Shown here: positions 7,314 through 15,462 of the stretch, in pieces
Position numbering within the stretch: position 1 is the first letter of the stretch
Layout of the letters: every line of letters starts with the position of its first letter
Origin: Myxococcota bacterium
Lineage (GTDB): Bacteria > Myxococcota_A > UBA9160 > JAFDET01
Direction of reading: 5' to 3'
DNA: 33,943 nt
NCBI GenBank assembly: GCA_028278065.1
Contig: JANQFA010000028.1
Span: forward strand, 1 to 33,943
Made by a program: the position numbers and the translations under genes
Notes under the pieces: model-generated
What the model saw: the letters and a program-made list of their open reading frames with translations, nothing else
The model's database searches: none
Told to the model about the DNA's origin: nothing

Positions 7314-8828
7314 ATGCTCGAGACCCTGACCCGCGGATTCGACGCGGCCCGCGAGAAGCTGGGCGGCGTTCGCGAGCTGTCCGAAGAGAACATCGACGAG
7401 GCGCTGCGCGACGTCCGCATGTCGCTGCTCGAGGCGGACGTCGACTTCGCCGTCGTGCGCGACTTCCTGTCCCGGGTGAAGGAGCGCTGTCTCGGCGAGA
7501 AGGTCCAGACCCGGGTCACGGACGCCCAGGGGCGCACCCACAAGGTGAGCCCCGGCCAGCACTTCGTGGCTGCCTGCCAGCAGGAGCTCGAGGCCCTGAT
7601 GGGTCCGGTGGACACGGCCCTGGCGCGCGACCGGCACGGCCGCACCAGCCTGATGCTGGTGGGGCTGCAGGGTGTGGGCAAGACGACCGTGGCGGCCAAG
7701 CTGGCCAACCACCTCAAGACACAGCACGGGAAGCGGCCCCTGCTCGTCGCCGCCGACGTCTACCGACCCGCCGCGGTGCTGCAGCTGCAACGGCTCGGCG
7801 AGCAGATCGGAGTGGACGTGCACGCCGGTGCCGAGGGCGAGCCGCCCCCGTCGATCTGCGCGGCGGCCAACGAGCGGGCCCGCGTCGAGGGATTCGACGC
7901 GATCGTCTACGACACGGCCGGACGCCTCGCCATCGACGAAGAGCTGATGACGGAGCTGCGCGACATCCACGGCGCGGTGGCGCCTGGCAGCACGCTCCTG
8001 GTGTGCGACGCGCTCATGGGCCGCGACGCCGTGAACGTCGCCCAGGCGTTCTCCGAGCAGCTGGACCTGGACGGCCTGGTGATGACCAAGCTGGACGGCG
8101 ACGCCCGCGGCGGCGCCGCCCTGGCGGTCAAGGCCGTCACCGGCGTCCCCATCAAGTACATCGGCACGGGGGAGACCGTCGATCGCATCGAGGCCTTCCG
8201 ACCGGAGGGGCTGGCCTCGCGGATCCTCGGGATGGGGGACGTGGTCGGACTCGTCCAGGACTTCGAGTCGGTCCTCGACGAGAAGGAGCAGGCCCAGGCC
8301 GAGGAGGACGCCGAGCGGATGCTCAAGGGGCAGTTCTCGCTCGAGGACTTCCTCTCCCAGCTCAAGATGATCCGCCGCATGGGCCCGATCAAGGAGCTCT
8401 TCGCCAAGCTGCCGGGGATGGGCGCGATCGCCGACCAGGTGGAGGGCGACGAGCTCACCAAGGTCGAGTCCATGGTGCACTCGATGACGCGCGACGAGCG
8501 GCGGAAGCCCGAGCTGATCGACAAGAGCCGGGCCCAGCGCATCGCCCGCGGCAGCGGGCGCCAGCCCCGCGAGGTACGAGAGCTGGTCGAGCGCTTCGTG
8601 CAGATGCGCGAGATGATGGGCAAGCTCGGCGGCGCGGGCGGCCTGATGGGCCGGATTCCGGGCATGGGACAGCTGGCCGGAGCCGGCGGGGCCGAGTTCG
8701 ATCCCGCGGCCCTGGGCGCGGGCGGCAGCCGCGGGCCCGGCACCAAGGCCCAGCGCCGCTCGGACCAGGCCCGGCGCAAGAAGCGCAAGAGCCAGAAGAA
8801 GGCGCGCCGCAAGGGACGCCGCAAGTGA
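7314..8828 (+). CDS. ffh: Signal recognition particle protein Ffh
   Basis: This GTPase subunit of the signal recognition particle binds 4.5S RNA and signal sequences and docks with FtsY for co-translational membrane targeting. Of its 504 residues, 1-100 form the N domain. The G domain carries GLQGVGKTT (117-125), DVYRPAA (148-154), DTAGR (200-204) and TKLDGDARGG (258-267). A methionine-rich M domain runs from about 330. The C-terminus is strongly basic (from QRRSDQARRKKRK on), longer and more arginine/lysine-rich than in many Ffh proteins. The ATG at 7314 has GGAGG about four bases upstream. The gene is divergent from the biotinyl-domain gene. Confidence 0.97.
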   Translation: MLETLTRGFDAAREKLGGVRELSEENIDEALRDVRMSLLEADVDFAVVRDFLSRVKERCLGEKVQTRVTDAQGRTHKVSPGQHFVAACQQELEALMGPVDTALARDRHGRTSLMLVGLQGVGKTTVAAKLANHLKTQHGKRPLLVAADVYRPAAVLQLQRLGEQIGVDVHAGAEGEPPPSICAAANERARVEGFDAIVYDTAGRLAIDEELMTELRDIHGAVAPGSTLLVCDALMGRDAVNVAQAFSEQLDLDGLVMTKLDGDARGGAALAVKAVTGVPIKYIGTGETVDRIEAFRPEGLASRILGMGDVVGLVQDFESVLDEKEQAQAEEDAERMLKGQFSLEDFLSQLKMIRRMGPIKELFAKLPGMGAIADQVEGDELTKVESMVHSMTRDERRKPELIDKSRAQRIARGSGRQPREVRELVERFVQMREMMGKLGGAGGLMGRIPGMGQLAGAGGAEFDPAALGAGGSRGPGTKAQRRSDQARRKKRKSQKKARRKGRRK

Positions 8829-8861
8829 AGGTCCGGTGAACGGGGCGATGCGCAATTTCCG

Positions 8862-8890
8862 TTGGAGCCGGGCGAATCGCCATCTACAAT
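8862..8890 (+). promoter_or_regulatory. Probable sigma-70 promoter of the lytic transglycosylase
   Basis: TTGGAG (8862-8867) and TACAAT (8885-8890) are separated by 17 bases. They lie in the 178-base gap after ffh, giving a predicted untranslated leader of roughly 110 bases. The rest of this gap (8829-9006) shows no coding signal. Confidence 0.5.
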
Positions 8891-9006
8891 CGAGGGCGAC
8901 GGCGCGCCGGATCCACCCCCCAGGACGTCCGGCGAGCGGCCCCAGCTCGCATCGTGCGTTCCATTCGCGGCGCTGTCAGGTTCTGCTGCAGAACTGCCGA
9001 TCCGTG

Positions 9007-11352
9007 ATGATGCCGATGCGAAGGATTGCCACCACGCTCGTCGCCTGCACCCTCCTCGCCGCGAGCGGGGTGGGGGCCGAGGTGCTGCCGCGCCCGCAGG
9101 CGCTCGAGCCCCAGGTGCGCTTCTGGACGCGCGTCTTCTCGGAGGTGGAGACCGGCGCCGGTCTCATCCACGACGCGCGCCACCTGGGAGTGGTCTACGA
9201 AGTGCTGCGCGTCCCCGACGGGCTCTCCCGCCGCAGCCGCGAGCGCCACATCGCCCGCGCCAAGAAGAAGTACGTGGACGCCCTGAAGCTGCTCGGCGCG
9301 GGACGCCGCAGCAACCTCAACGCACTCCAGAAGCGGGTGCTGGCGCTCTGGCCCGAGGGCGTCTCCAACAAGACCCTGAGACAGGCCGCGCGCGACGTGC
9401 GCTTCCAGCGCGGTACGGCCAACCGCTTCCGGGACGGCGTGATCCGCGCCGGCCTCTACGAGCCCACGATCCGCGACATCTTCGCCGACCATGGGATTCC
9501 GCAGGAGATCGCCGCCCTTCCCCACGTCGAGTCGTCCTTCAACCCGCGCGCCTACTCCAGCGCCGGAGCGGCCGGCCTGTGGCAGTTCACGCGCTCGACG
9601 GGTCGACTCTACATGCGGGTCGACTACGTCGTGGACGAGCGGATGGACCCCTTCCGCGCGACGGAGGCGGCCGCCGACCTCCTCACCGACAACTACAAGG
9701 AGCTCAAGACCTGGCCCCTGGCCATCACGGCCTACAACCACGGTCAGGCCGGGATGTCGCGGGCGGTCCGCACCACCGGAACCCGCGACATCACGAAGAT
9801 CGTCCAGAGCTACCGGGGCCCCGCCTTCAAGTTCGCGTCGCGGAACTTCTACACCGAGCTCCTCGCCGCGATCGACGTGGCCCGGGACGCCGAGAAGCAC
9901 TTCGGACCTCTCGATCGCCACGATCCCTCGAGCCTCGACGTCGTGGAGACGGACCACTACTACAAGATCGCGAGCCTGGAGCAGGCGCTGGGTCTCGACG
10001 CCAACGTGCTGCGCGCCAACAACCTCTCCCTGCAGCCCTCGGTGTGGCGCGGCCAGAAGTACGTGCCGCGCGGCTTCAAGCTGCGCATCCCCCACGACCC
10101 GTCGGGGGCGCCGCCCGCCACCGCGCTGGCCGCGATTCCTCCCCAGCAGCGCTTCGCCGCCCAGAAGCGCGACACCGTCCACGTCGTGCGCCGGGGCGAG
10201 ACCCTCTCGCAGATCGCGCGCCGCTATCGGGTGAAGACCAGCGACCTCGTGGCCCTGAACGGCCTGCGCAGCGCACACCGCATCCGGATCGGCCAGGCCC
10301 TGCGCCTGCCGGGCGTGGATGCCGCCACGGCGCAGATGGCGGGACCGATCACGCCCGCCCCGGACGGCACCTACCGGGTGCGCCGCGGCGATACCCTCTC
10401 GGTGATCGCGGCGCGGCTGCAGGTGAGCCAGGAGGCGCTCATCGCCGAGAACGGCCTGCGCAACAAGAACCGCCTCTACGCCGGCCAGGTGCTGCGCGTA
10501 CCCGGCGCCGCGGCAGCGAAGGCCAGCGCGACCGGCCCCGCGAACGCGGCGGCAGCGAAGGCCAGCGCGACCGGCCCCGCGAACGCGGCGGCAGCGAAGG
10601 CCAGCGCGACCGGCCCCGCGCCGAGGCCCACCCCGATCCCGGACGCCCCTGCCGGCGTGAAGGTCGCTTCGGTCGAGGAGTCGGGAAAGGAGCGCGTGAA
10701 GGTCACCCTTCCGGCGCGCGACGGGGCGAAGACGAGCCCCGCCGCACGGGCCGCCGAGACCGAGACGAAGACTGCGGCACAGGCCCCCGAGACCGGAACG
10801 AGGACTGCGGCACGGGCCGCCGAGACCGGAACGAAGCCGGTGGACGTGGCGGCCGCCCGCCCACCGACGCCCGCCTCGAGCCCCCACGCGGCTACGCCGC
10901 GCAGCGCCGAGGATCCTCTGGTCGGGCTCGACCTCGCCGTCGGGAGCGACGACCACATCGTGGTAGAGGCGGGCGAGACGCTGGGCCACTACGCCGACTG
11001 GCTCCAGATCTCGACCGCCCAGCTGCGCCGGCGCAACGGGCTGCGTCCCCGCTCCGCGATCGTGATCGGCCAGCGGGTACGGCTCGACTTCTCGCGCGTG
11101 AGCCGCGCGGACTTCGACAAGGCCCGGCGCGCCCACCACGCCGAGATCCGCGACGCCTTCTTCGCCCGCTACCGCGTGGCCGGCACCCAGACCCACGTCC
11201 TGGAGCGGGGCGACACCCTCTGGAGCCTCTCCCGGCGCCACCGCGCGGTCCCGATCTGGCTGCTGCGCGAGTACAACCCGGACGTCGACCTCACGGCGCT
11301 GCAGCCGGGGATTCGCATCCAGATCCCGCGGCTCGAGCGCCGCACCACCTAG
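9007..11352 (+). CDS. Membrane-bound lytic murein transglycosylase with four LysM domains (MltD-like)
   Basis: This is a periplasmic peptidoglycan-cleaving enzyme. The 781-residue protein starts with a signal peptide (MRRIATTLVACTLLAASGVGA). A helical region follows, then a GH23 lytic transglycosylase domain whose catalytic glutamate is E175 in PHVESSFNPRAYSSAGAAG; AYNHG further on is a typical family block. Two LysM repeats (about 394-440 and 458-502) are followed by a low-complexity Ala/Thr/Pro linker with DNA-level repeats, then two more LysM units (about 655-700 and 725-775). MltD of E. coli has the same catalytic-plus-LysM layout with fewer repeats and a lipobox, which I do not see here. 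ATG codons at 9007, 9010 and 9016 are all possible; none has a clear ribosome site. Confidence 0.92.
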   Translation: MMPMRRIATTLVACTLLAASGVGAEVLPRPQALEPQVRFWTRVFSEVETGAGLIHDARHLGVVYEVLRVPDGLSRRSRERHIARAKKKYVDALKLLGAGRRSNLNALQKRVLALWPEGVSNKTLRQAARDVRFQRGTANRFRDGVIRAGLYEPTIRDIFADHGIPQEIAALPHVESSFNPRAYSSAGAAGLWQFTRSTGRLYMRVDYVVDERMDPFRATEAAADLLTDNYKELKTWPLAITAYNHGQAGMSRAVRTTGTRDITKIVQSYRGPAFKFASRNFYTELLAAIDVARDAEKHFGPLDRHDPSSLDVVETDHYYKIASLEQALGLDANVLRANNLSLQPSVWRGQKYVPRGFKLRIPHDPSGAPPATALAAIPPQQRFAAQKRDTVHVVRRGETLSQIARRYRVKTSDLVALNGLRSAHRIRIGQALRLPGVDAATAQMAGPITPAPDGTYRVRRGDTLSVIAARLQVSQEALIAENGLRNKNRLYAGQVLRVPGAAAAKASATGPANAAAAKASATGPANAAAAKASATGPAPRPTPIPDAPAGVKVASVEESGKERVKVTLPARDGAKTSPAARAAETETKTAAQAPETGTRTAARAAETGTKPVDVAAARPPTPASSPHAATPRSAEDPLVGLDLAVGSDDHIVVEAGETLGHYADWLQISTAQLRRRNGLRPRSAIVIGQRVRLDFSRVSRADFDKARRAHHAEIRDAFFARYRVAGTQTHVLERGDTLWSLSRRHRAVPIWLLREYNPDVDLTALQPGIRIQIPRLERRTT
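10511..10621 (+). repeat. 39-base tandem repeat inside the transglycosylase linker
   Basis: Two full copies and a third of about 33 bases (starting at 10511, 10550 and 10589) encode AAAKASATGPANA in frame. The copies are virtually identical at the DNA level, which suggests recent slippage or recombination. They lengthen the flexible linker between LysM domains 2 and 3. A second, less perfect 11-residue repeat (AAETETKTAAQ-like, three copies) lies just downstream in the same linker. Confidence 0.9.
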
Positions 11353-11418
11353 CGAGGACGCGCACGCCGCTCGCCAGCGTCTCGAGCCGGGTCCGGAGCA
11401 CTCGCGGGGCGTGGAGGC

Positions 11419-12087
11419 CTACACCTGGAAGATGGTCTCGTCCGGGAGCCGGATGGCGGTCAGCGGACCGCCGTAGGCGGCGCCCGTGTCGATCCCGATG
11501 CTGAAGGGCAGGTTCCAGCGCACCTCGAAGTCGGCCGCCGGCGTGTGTCCGTAGATCACGGTGACGCCCAGGCGGTGGGGCAGATCCGGGAGAGCGCGCG
11601 ACCACAGCAGGTCCTCCACCCGGGACCGACGCAGGGCGAAGTCGAGGTCCGTCTCGTCGCACCAGCGCGCGGAGAGCCCGGCGTGGACGAAGAGGTAGTC
11701 GCCCTCGATGTGGTGGAGCCGCAGGTCCCGGTAGAACTCGGCATGGGCTTCGGGCAGCTCGAACTTCCGCTCCGGATCGTCGAAGTAGCCGTAGCTCGCG
11801 AGTGTGCGATCGCCACCGTTCATCAGGAAGGCGTCGCCGGCGAACCAGGAACGGCCCTCCCAGCCCATGAAGTCGAGGAACATCGACTCGTGGTTGCCCA
11901 GCAGGAAGATGCAGTCGCGTTCCTCGCGGAGCTCGATCAGCCGGTCCACGACGCCGCGTGCCTCCGCGCCCCGGTCGACGTAGTCGCCCAGGAAGACCAG
12001 CCGATCGCCGTCGGCCAGCGGCAGGGTCTCGAGCAGGCGATCCAGCTTCTCCCGCTGACCATGGATGTCGCCGACGGCGTAGAGCAA
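11419..12087 (-). CDS. PPP-family metallophosphatase (serine/threonine phosphatase or ApaH-like)
   Basis: The metal-binding motifs of the PPP superfamily are all present: GDIHG near the start, GDYVDRG, GNHES, FVHAG and a late YGHTP. At 222 residues it matches bacterial PrpA/PrpB-type protein phosphatases, and it could also hydrolyse diadenosine polyphosphates as ApaH does; sequence reading alone does not decide. I chose the TTG at 12087, two bases after the rlmN stop, because GDIHG then sits at the usual distance from the N-terminus and AGGAG lies about ten bases upstream. It is the last gene of the long minus-strand block. It converges with the transglycosylase, and the 66 bases between them show no obvious terminator. 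Confidence 0.85.
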   Translation of the reverse strand: MLYAVGDIHGQREKLDRLLETLPLADGDRLVFLGDYVDRGAEARGVVDRLIELREERDCIFLLGNHESMFLDFMGWEGRSWFAGDAFLMNGGDRTLASYGYFDDPERKFELPEAHAEFYRDLRLHHIEGDYLFVHAGLSARWCDETDLDFALRRSRVEDLLWSRALPDLPHRLGVTVIYGHTPAADFEVRWNLPFSIGIDTGAAYGGPLTAIRLPDETIFQV

Positions 12088-12089
12088 AC

Positions 12090-13181
12090 CTACAGGACTC
12101 CTCGAACGGCTTCTTCGGACGGGCGGAGGCTGGTCTTGACGAAGCGTCCGCTGGAGGCGGCGCCGGCCAGCTGGCCGCAGGCCGCATCGATGTCGCGGCC
12201 ACGCGGGCGTCGCAGGGTCGTGCGCAGGCCTCCCCGGGCCAGCTCGGCCAGGAAGCGCTCGGCCACCTCGGGCGGGGGCGGCCGATACGGCGCCCCCGGA
12301 TGCGGGTTCATGGGGATGACATTCAGCTTGGCGGGAAGGCCGCGCAGGAGCTTCACCAGCCGGCGCGCATCCTCGAGCGAGTCGTTCACCCCGTCCATCA
12401 GGGTGTACTCGAAGAAGATCGGGCGCCGGGGCCCGAGTGCGGGAAGCTCGCGCAGGGTGCGGATCAGCTCGGCGAGCGGGTAGCGACGGTTGAGCGGTAC
12501 CAGCACGTCGCGCACCGCATCGCTCGCCGCGTGGAGGGACACAGCCAGGTTGATCGGCGCCACGTCGAGGAGGGGCGCGATCTTCGGGACCACCCCCGAG
12601 GTCGACACGGTGATGCGTCGAGGGGCCAGCGCGAACGCCTTGGGATGGATGAGGAGGCGGATGCTCTCGATCACGCTCGGCAGGTTCAGGAGCGGCTCGC
12701 CCATTCCCATGTAGACCACGTTCGTGAGACTGCGGCCCTCGGGCAGCAGCTCGCGCATGCGCAGCACCTGGTCGACGATCTCGCCCGTGGAGAGGTTGCG
12801 CCGGAAGCCGAGTGCGCCGGTGGCGCAGAAGGAGCACGCCAGGGGACAGCCCACCTGGGTGGAGATGCAGAGCGTCGTGCGCCGCTCCTCGGGAATCAGC
12901 ACCGCTTCCACCACCTCGCCGTCGCCGGTGGCCAGGCGCGCCTTCAGCGTCCCGTCCTCGGACTGCGCCAGGGCGTCGACCTCGAGCGCCCGCATGCGAA
13001 AGCGGTCGCCGAGGTCGCGGCGCAGCTCCGCCGGGAGATCGGTCATCGCGTCGAAGTCCTCGACCCCCCGGGCGTAGACCCACGCCGCGATCTGCTCCGC
13101 CCGGTAGGGCGCCACTCCCTCGTGTCTCAACGCGTCGCGCAGGGCATCGAGGGACAGGTCCTTGAGAAGAGGCGTCGTCAC
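12090..13181 (-). CDS. rlmN: Dual-specificity 23S rRNA/tRNA adenine-C2 methyltransferase RlmN
   Basis: This radical-SAM enzyme methylates C2 of A2503 in 23S rRNA and A37 of some tRNAs. It has 363 residues. The iron-sulfur cysteines are C112, C116 and C119 (CPLACSFC), followed by ATGALGFRRNLS. MGMGEPLLN is the SAM-binding GEP motif. The C-terminal methyl-carrying cysteine is in DAACGQL. The GTG start at 13181 overlaps the trmB stop in the sequence GTGA, so translation is probably coupled. Two RNA methyltransferases in a row make this half of the operon look like a translation-quality module. Confidence 0.96.
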   Translation of the reverse strand: MTTPLLKDLSLDALRDALRHEGVAPYRAEQIAAWVYARGVEDFDAMTDLPAELRRDLGDRFRMRALEVDALAQSEDGTLKARLATGDGEVVEAVLIPEERRTTLCISTQVGCPLACSFCATGALGFRRNLSTGEIVDQVLRMRELLPEGRSLTNVVYMGMGEPLLNLPSVIESIRLLIHPKAFALAPRRITVSTSGVVPKIAPLLDVAPINLAVSLHAASDAVRDVLVPLNRRYPLAELIRTLRELPALGPRRPIFFEYTLMDGVNDSLEDARRLVKLLRGLPAKLNVIPMNPHPGAPYRPPPPEVAERFLAELARGGLRTTLRRPRGRDIDAACGQLAGAASSGRFVKTSLRPSEEAVRGVL

Positions 13182-13822
13182 GAGCGGCGCCGGCGATAGT
13201 GCCAGAAGTGGAGCGGGCGCCCCTCGGCGCGCCACTCCAGCTCGTACGCGGTCGGCAGGCGGTCCGGAACCTCGCGCAGGAAGCGGTGCGGAGCGAAGGC
13301 GTTCTCGAGGGCGGTCTCGCCCGCGAGGACCTCGTCGATCTGCTCCGCGTAGTCGGCGTGATCGGTGGCCACGTGGAGGTCTCCGCCCGGCTCCAGGCGG
13401 TCCGCCAGACGCGTCACGAAGGCCGGCTGGACGAGCCGCCGGCGCAGGTGGCGTTTCTTGGGCCAGGGGTCCGGGAAGTTGATCCAGAAGGCGGACACGC
13501 TGGCGGGCGCCAGCAGCTCCTCCAGCGCCTGCTCACCGCTGGTGCAAGCCAGCCGCAGGTTGCCGAGCGGCAGCCGCGCCACGCGGCGCGCCATCTTGAG
13601 GACGCGCTTCGTCGAGACCTCGATGCCCACGTGCGCCCGCTCGGGGCTGCGCGTAGCCAGGTCCAGCAGGAACTCGCCGCGTCCGAAGCCGATCTCCACC
13701 ACCATCGACGCCGGGGAGACCTCGTCGGGCGCGAAGATCGCGGTCCAGCCCTTCTCCTTCACCTCTTCGACGGTGACGCGGCGGTCGGGTCCGGGGATGT
13801 CGTGCTTCAGCCGGCGCGTCAC
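13178..13822 (-). CDS. trmB: tRNA (guanine-N7)-methyltransferase TrmB
   Basis: This forms m7G46 in tRNA variable loops using SAM. The 214-residue protein has the Rossmann SAM loop EIGFGRGEFL (43-52), the acidic end of strand 2 in GIEVS, and the family signature NFPDPWPKKRH (115-125). ATDHADYAEQ and the C-terminal YELEWRAEGRPLHFW are also typical. The GTG at 13822 overlaps the stop of the upstream S49 peptidase gene by four bases (GTGA). It in turn overlaps rlmN by four bases. Confidence 0.96.
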   Translation of the reverse strand: MTRRLKHDIPGPDRRVTVEEVKEKGWTAIFAPDEVSPASMVVEIGFGRGEFLLDLATRSPERAHVGIEVSTKRVLKMARRVARLPLGNLRLACTSGEQALEELLAPASVSAFWINFPDPWPKKRHLRRRLVQPAFVTRLADRLEPGGDLHVATDHADYAEQIDEVLAGETALENAFAPHRFLREVPDRLPTAYELEWRAEGRPLHFWHYRRRRS

Positions 13823-15462
13823 GCGCGTTCCCCGCCCAGGGCGCGCAGCTGACGCTCCCCGCCCAGGGCGCGCAGCAGACTCAGCCCGGAGAGGCGCGGG
13901 CGGCGGGGGTGGAGATCGATCAGCACGCGCTCGTCGTCGCGCAGGCCGGCCAGCCGTCGGACCTCGCGCAGCGACTCCAGGGGTCCGCCGAGCGCATCCA
14001 CCAGCCCCAGGTCGCGCGCCCGGCGACCGCTCCACACGCGGCCGGCGGCGGCTCCCTCCACGACGGCCCGCTCGAGTCCGCGTCCTTCGGCGACCCGATC
14101 GAGGAACGTCTCGTAGAGCGTCTCCATCTCGCTGCGCAGCGCGTGCCGCTCGTCGGAGGTGAGGGCGCGGACCGGCGACAGGAGGCCGGCGCGGGCGCCC
14201 CGCTCTACCGCGTCGGTGCTGACGCCGAGCTTCTCGAGCAGGCCCGCGTCGCGGATCTTGCCCCCCACCACGCCGATGGACCCGGTGATCGTGACCGGCT
14301 CGGCCAGTACCCGGTCGGCCGCCGCCGCGACGTAGTAGCCCCCGGACGCGGCCACGTCGCCCATCGACACCACGACCGGCTTGTCCCGGCGCGCCACACG
14401 CAGCGCGCGCCACAGGAGGTCCGACGCCAGGCCGTCGCCACCCGGCGACGAGATGCGCAGCACCAGCCCGCGCACGCCGGGATCGGCGGCGATCCGTTCG
14501 ATGAGCGGACGCAGCGCATCGCTCCCGATCCCGGACAGGCCACGCCCGCCGTGGATCGCGCCCTGCGCCACCACGTAGGCGAGCCGCGGCAGGTCGCCCA
14601 CCAGGGGGCGCCAGCCCGGGTCGCGCCCGCGCAGCGACGCGTACAGGGGCCAGTCGAGCACCCGGATGCGACGCGGACCGGGACGTGCGTCCGGCGGGAC
14701 GGGCGCGAGACGCTCGAGCTCCGCCTCCAGCTCGTCCGGATAGAGACAGGCGTCGACCAGCCCCGCCTCGACGGCCGCGGCGGCACCGTAGGGGCCCCGG
14801 TCCACGAGCCCACGGACCGCCTCCCTCGTGAGATCGCGGCCGTCGGCCACGGCCGCCAGCCACTCCTCGAACAGATCGTCGAGCAGCGCCTCGCTCTGCT
14901 CGCGCGCCTCGGGCGAGAGGGCGTCCCGCACCAGCATCTCGCCGGCGCTCTTGTAGCCGCCCACGCGGACCACGTCGGCGGCCACGCCCAGCTGCTCGAG
15001 GAGGCCACGCAGGAAGACGGACTCGGCGCGCAGCCCCAGGAGCTGGAGGCCACCCGCCGGCGGGAGCCAGAGGCGGTCGGCCGCGCTCGCGACGAAGAGG
15101 TCCTCCATGCCGAGCCGCTCGCCCCAGGCCACCACCGGCTTGCCCGCCTCGCGCACGCGCGAGACCGCTCGCCGCAGGGACATGGTCTTGGCCCAGCCGC
15201 GCGGCGCGCCGGCCAGCCGCAGGAAGACCCCCTCGACCTGGGGATCGCCCGCCGCGGCGTCGAGCACCTCCAGCGCGTCCAGGAGCGAGGGCGGCACGTC
15301 CCGCTGGAAGGGGAGCGCGGGCATGCGCTGCTCGTCGAGGGGAGGAGCCAGACGCAGACGCACCCAGAACGCCCGGTCGCGCAGCGCCACGCGCCCGGCG
15401 GTCTGCCGCACCGCGCGCAGGGCGTTGTGCCCCAGCCGTCGCGCGAGCCCGAGGGCGCTCAT
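13819..15462 (-). CDS. sppA: S49 family peptidase (SppA/protease IV type, double domain)
   Basis: This is a serine-lysine protease of the signal-peptide-peptidase A family. The 547-residue protein has both domains of the 67-kDa type: the catalytic lysine is K171 in GGYKSAGEML and the nucleophile S373 in DVAASGGYYVAA, with SITGSIGVVGG-type strands after it. Unlike E. coli SppA, I see no hydrophobic N-terminal anchor; the first 36 residues are basic and amphipathic (MSALGLARRLGHNALRAVRQ), so it may be peripheral or cytoplasmic. Both ends overlap neighbours by four bases: ATGA with the VWA gene and GTGA with trmB. The C-terminus ends in a duplicated nine-residue unit (LRALGGERQ / LRALGGERA). Confidence 0.9.
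   Translation of the reverse strand: MSALGLARRLGHNALRAVRQTAGRVALRDRAFWVRLRLAPPLDEQRMPALPFQRDVPPSLLDALEVLDAAAGDPQVEGVFLRLAGAPRGWAKTMSLRRAVSRVREAGKPVVAWGERLGMEDLFVASAADRLWLPPAGGLQLLGLRAESVFLRGLLEQLGVAADVVRVGGYKSAGEMLVRDALSPEAREQSEALLDDLFEEWLAAVADGRDLTREAVRGLVDRGPYGAAAAVEAGLVDACLYPDELEAELERLAPVPPDARPGPRRIRVLDWPLYASLRGRDPGWRPLVGDLPRLAYVVAQGAIHGGRGLSGIGSDALRPLIERIAADPGVRGLVLRISSPGGDGLASDLLWRALRVARRDKPVVVSMGDVAASGGYYVAAAADRVLAEPVTITGSIGVVGGKIRDAGLLEKLGVSTDAVERGARAGLLSPVRALTSDERHALRSEMETLYETFLDRVAEGRGLERAVVEGAAAGRVWSGRRARDLGLVDALGGPLESLREVRRLAGLRDDERVLIDLHPRRPRLSGLSLLRALGGERQLRALGGERA
13829..13882 (-). repeat. 27-base tandem duplication at the 3' end of the S49 gene
   Basis: A 27-base unit occurs twice (identical 20-base cores start at 13829 and 13856). 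It adds one in-frame copy of LRALGGERQ just before the stop codon, immediately next to the trmB start. Confidence 0.85.

Noticed and set aside
8979-8996. GTTCTG-CTG-CAGAAC hairpin before the transglycosylase start
   Set aside because: A 6-base-pair stem with a 3-base loop, no T-run, and no clear link to the ribosome site; too weak to call a terminator or riboswitch.
10511-10621. Possible CRISPR-like array
   Set aside because: The repeats are contiguous, in frame, without spacers, and encode a protein linker.
8862-11504. An 880-codon plus-strand frame over the transglycosylase gene
   Set aside because: It lies one frame off the GH23/LysM gene and is Arg/Pro-rich without domains, typical of off-frame reading in GC-rich DNA.
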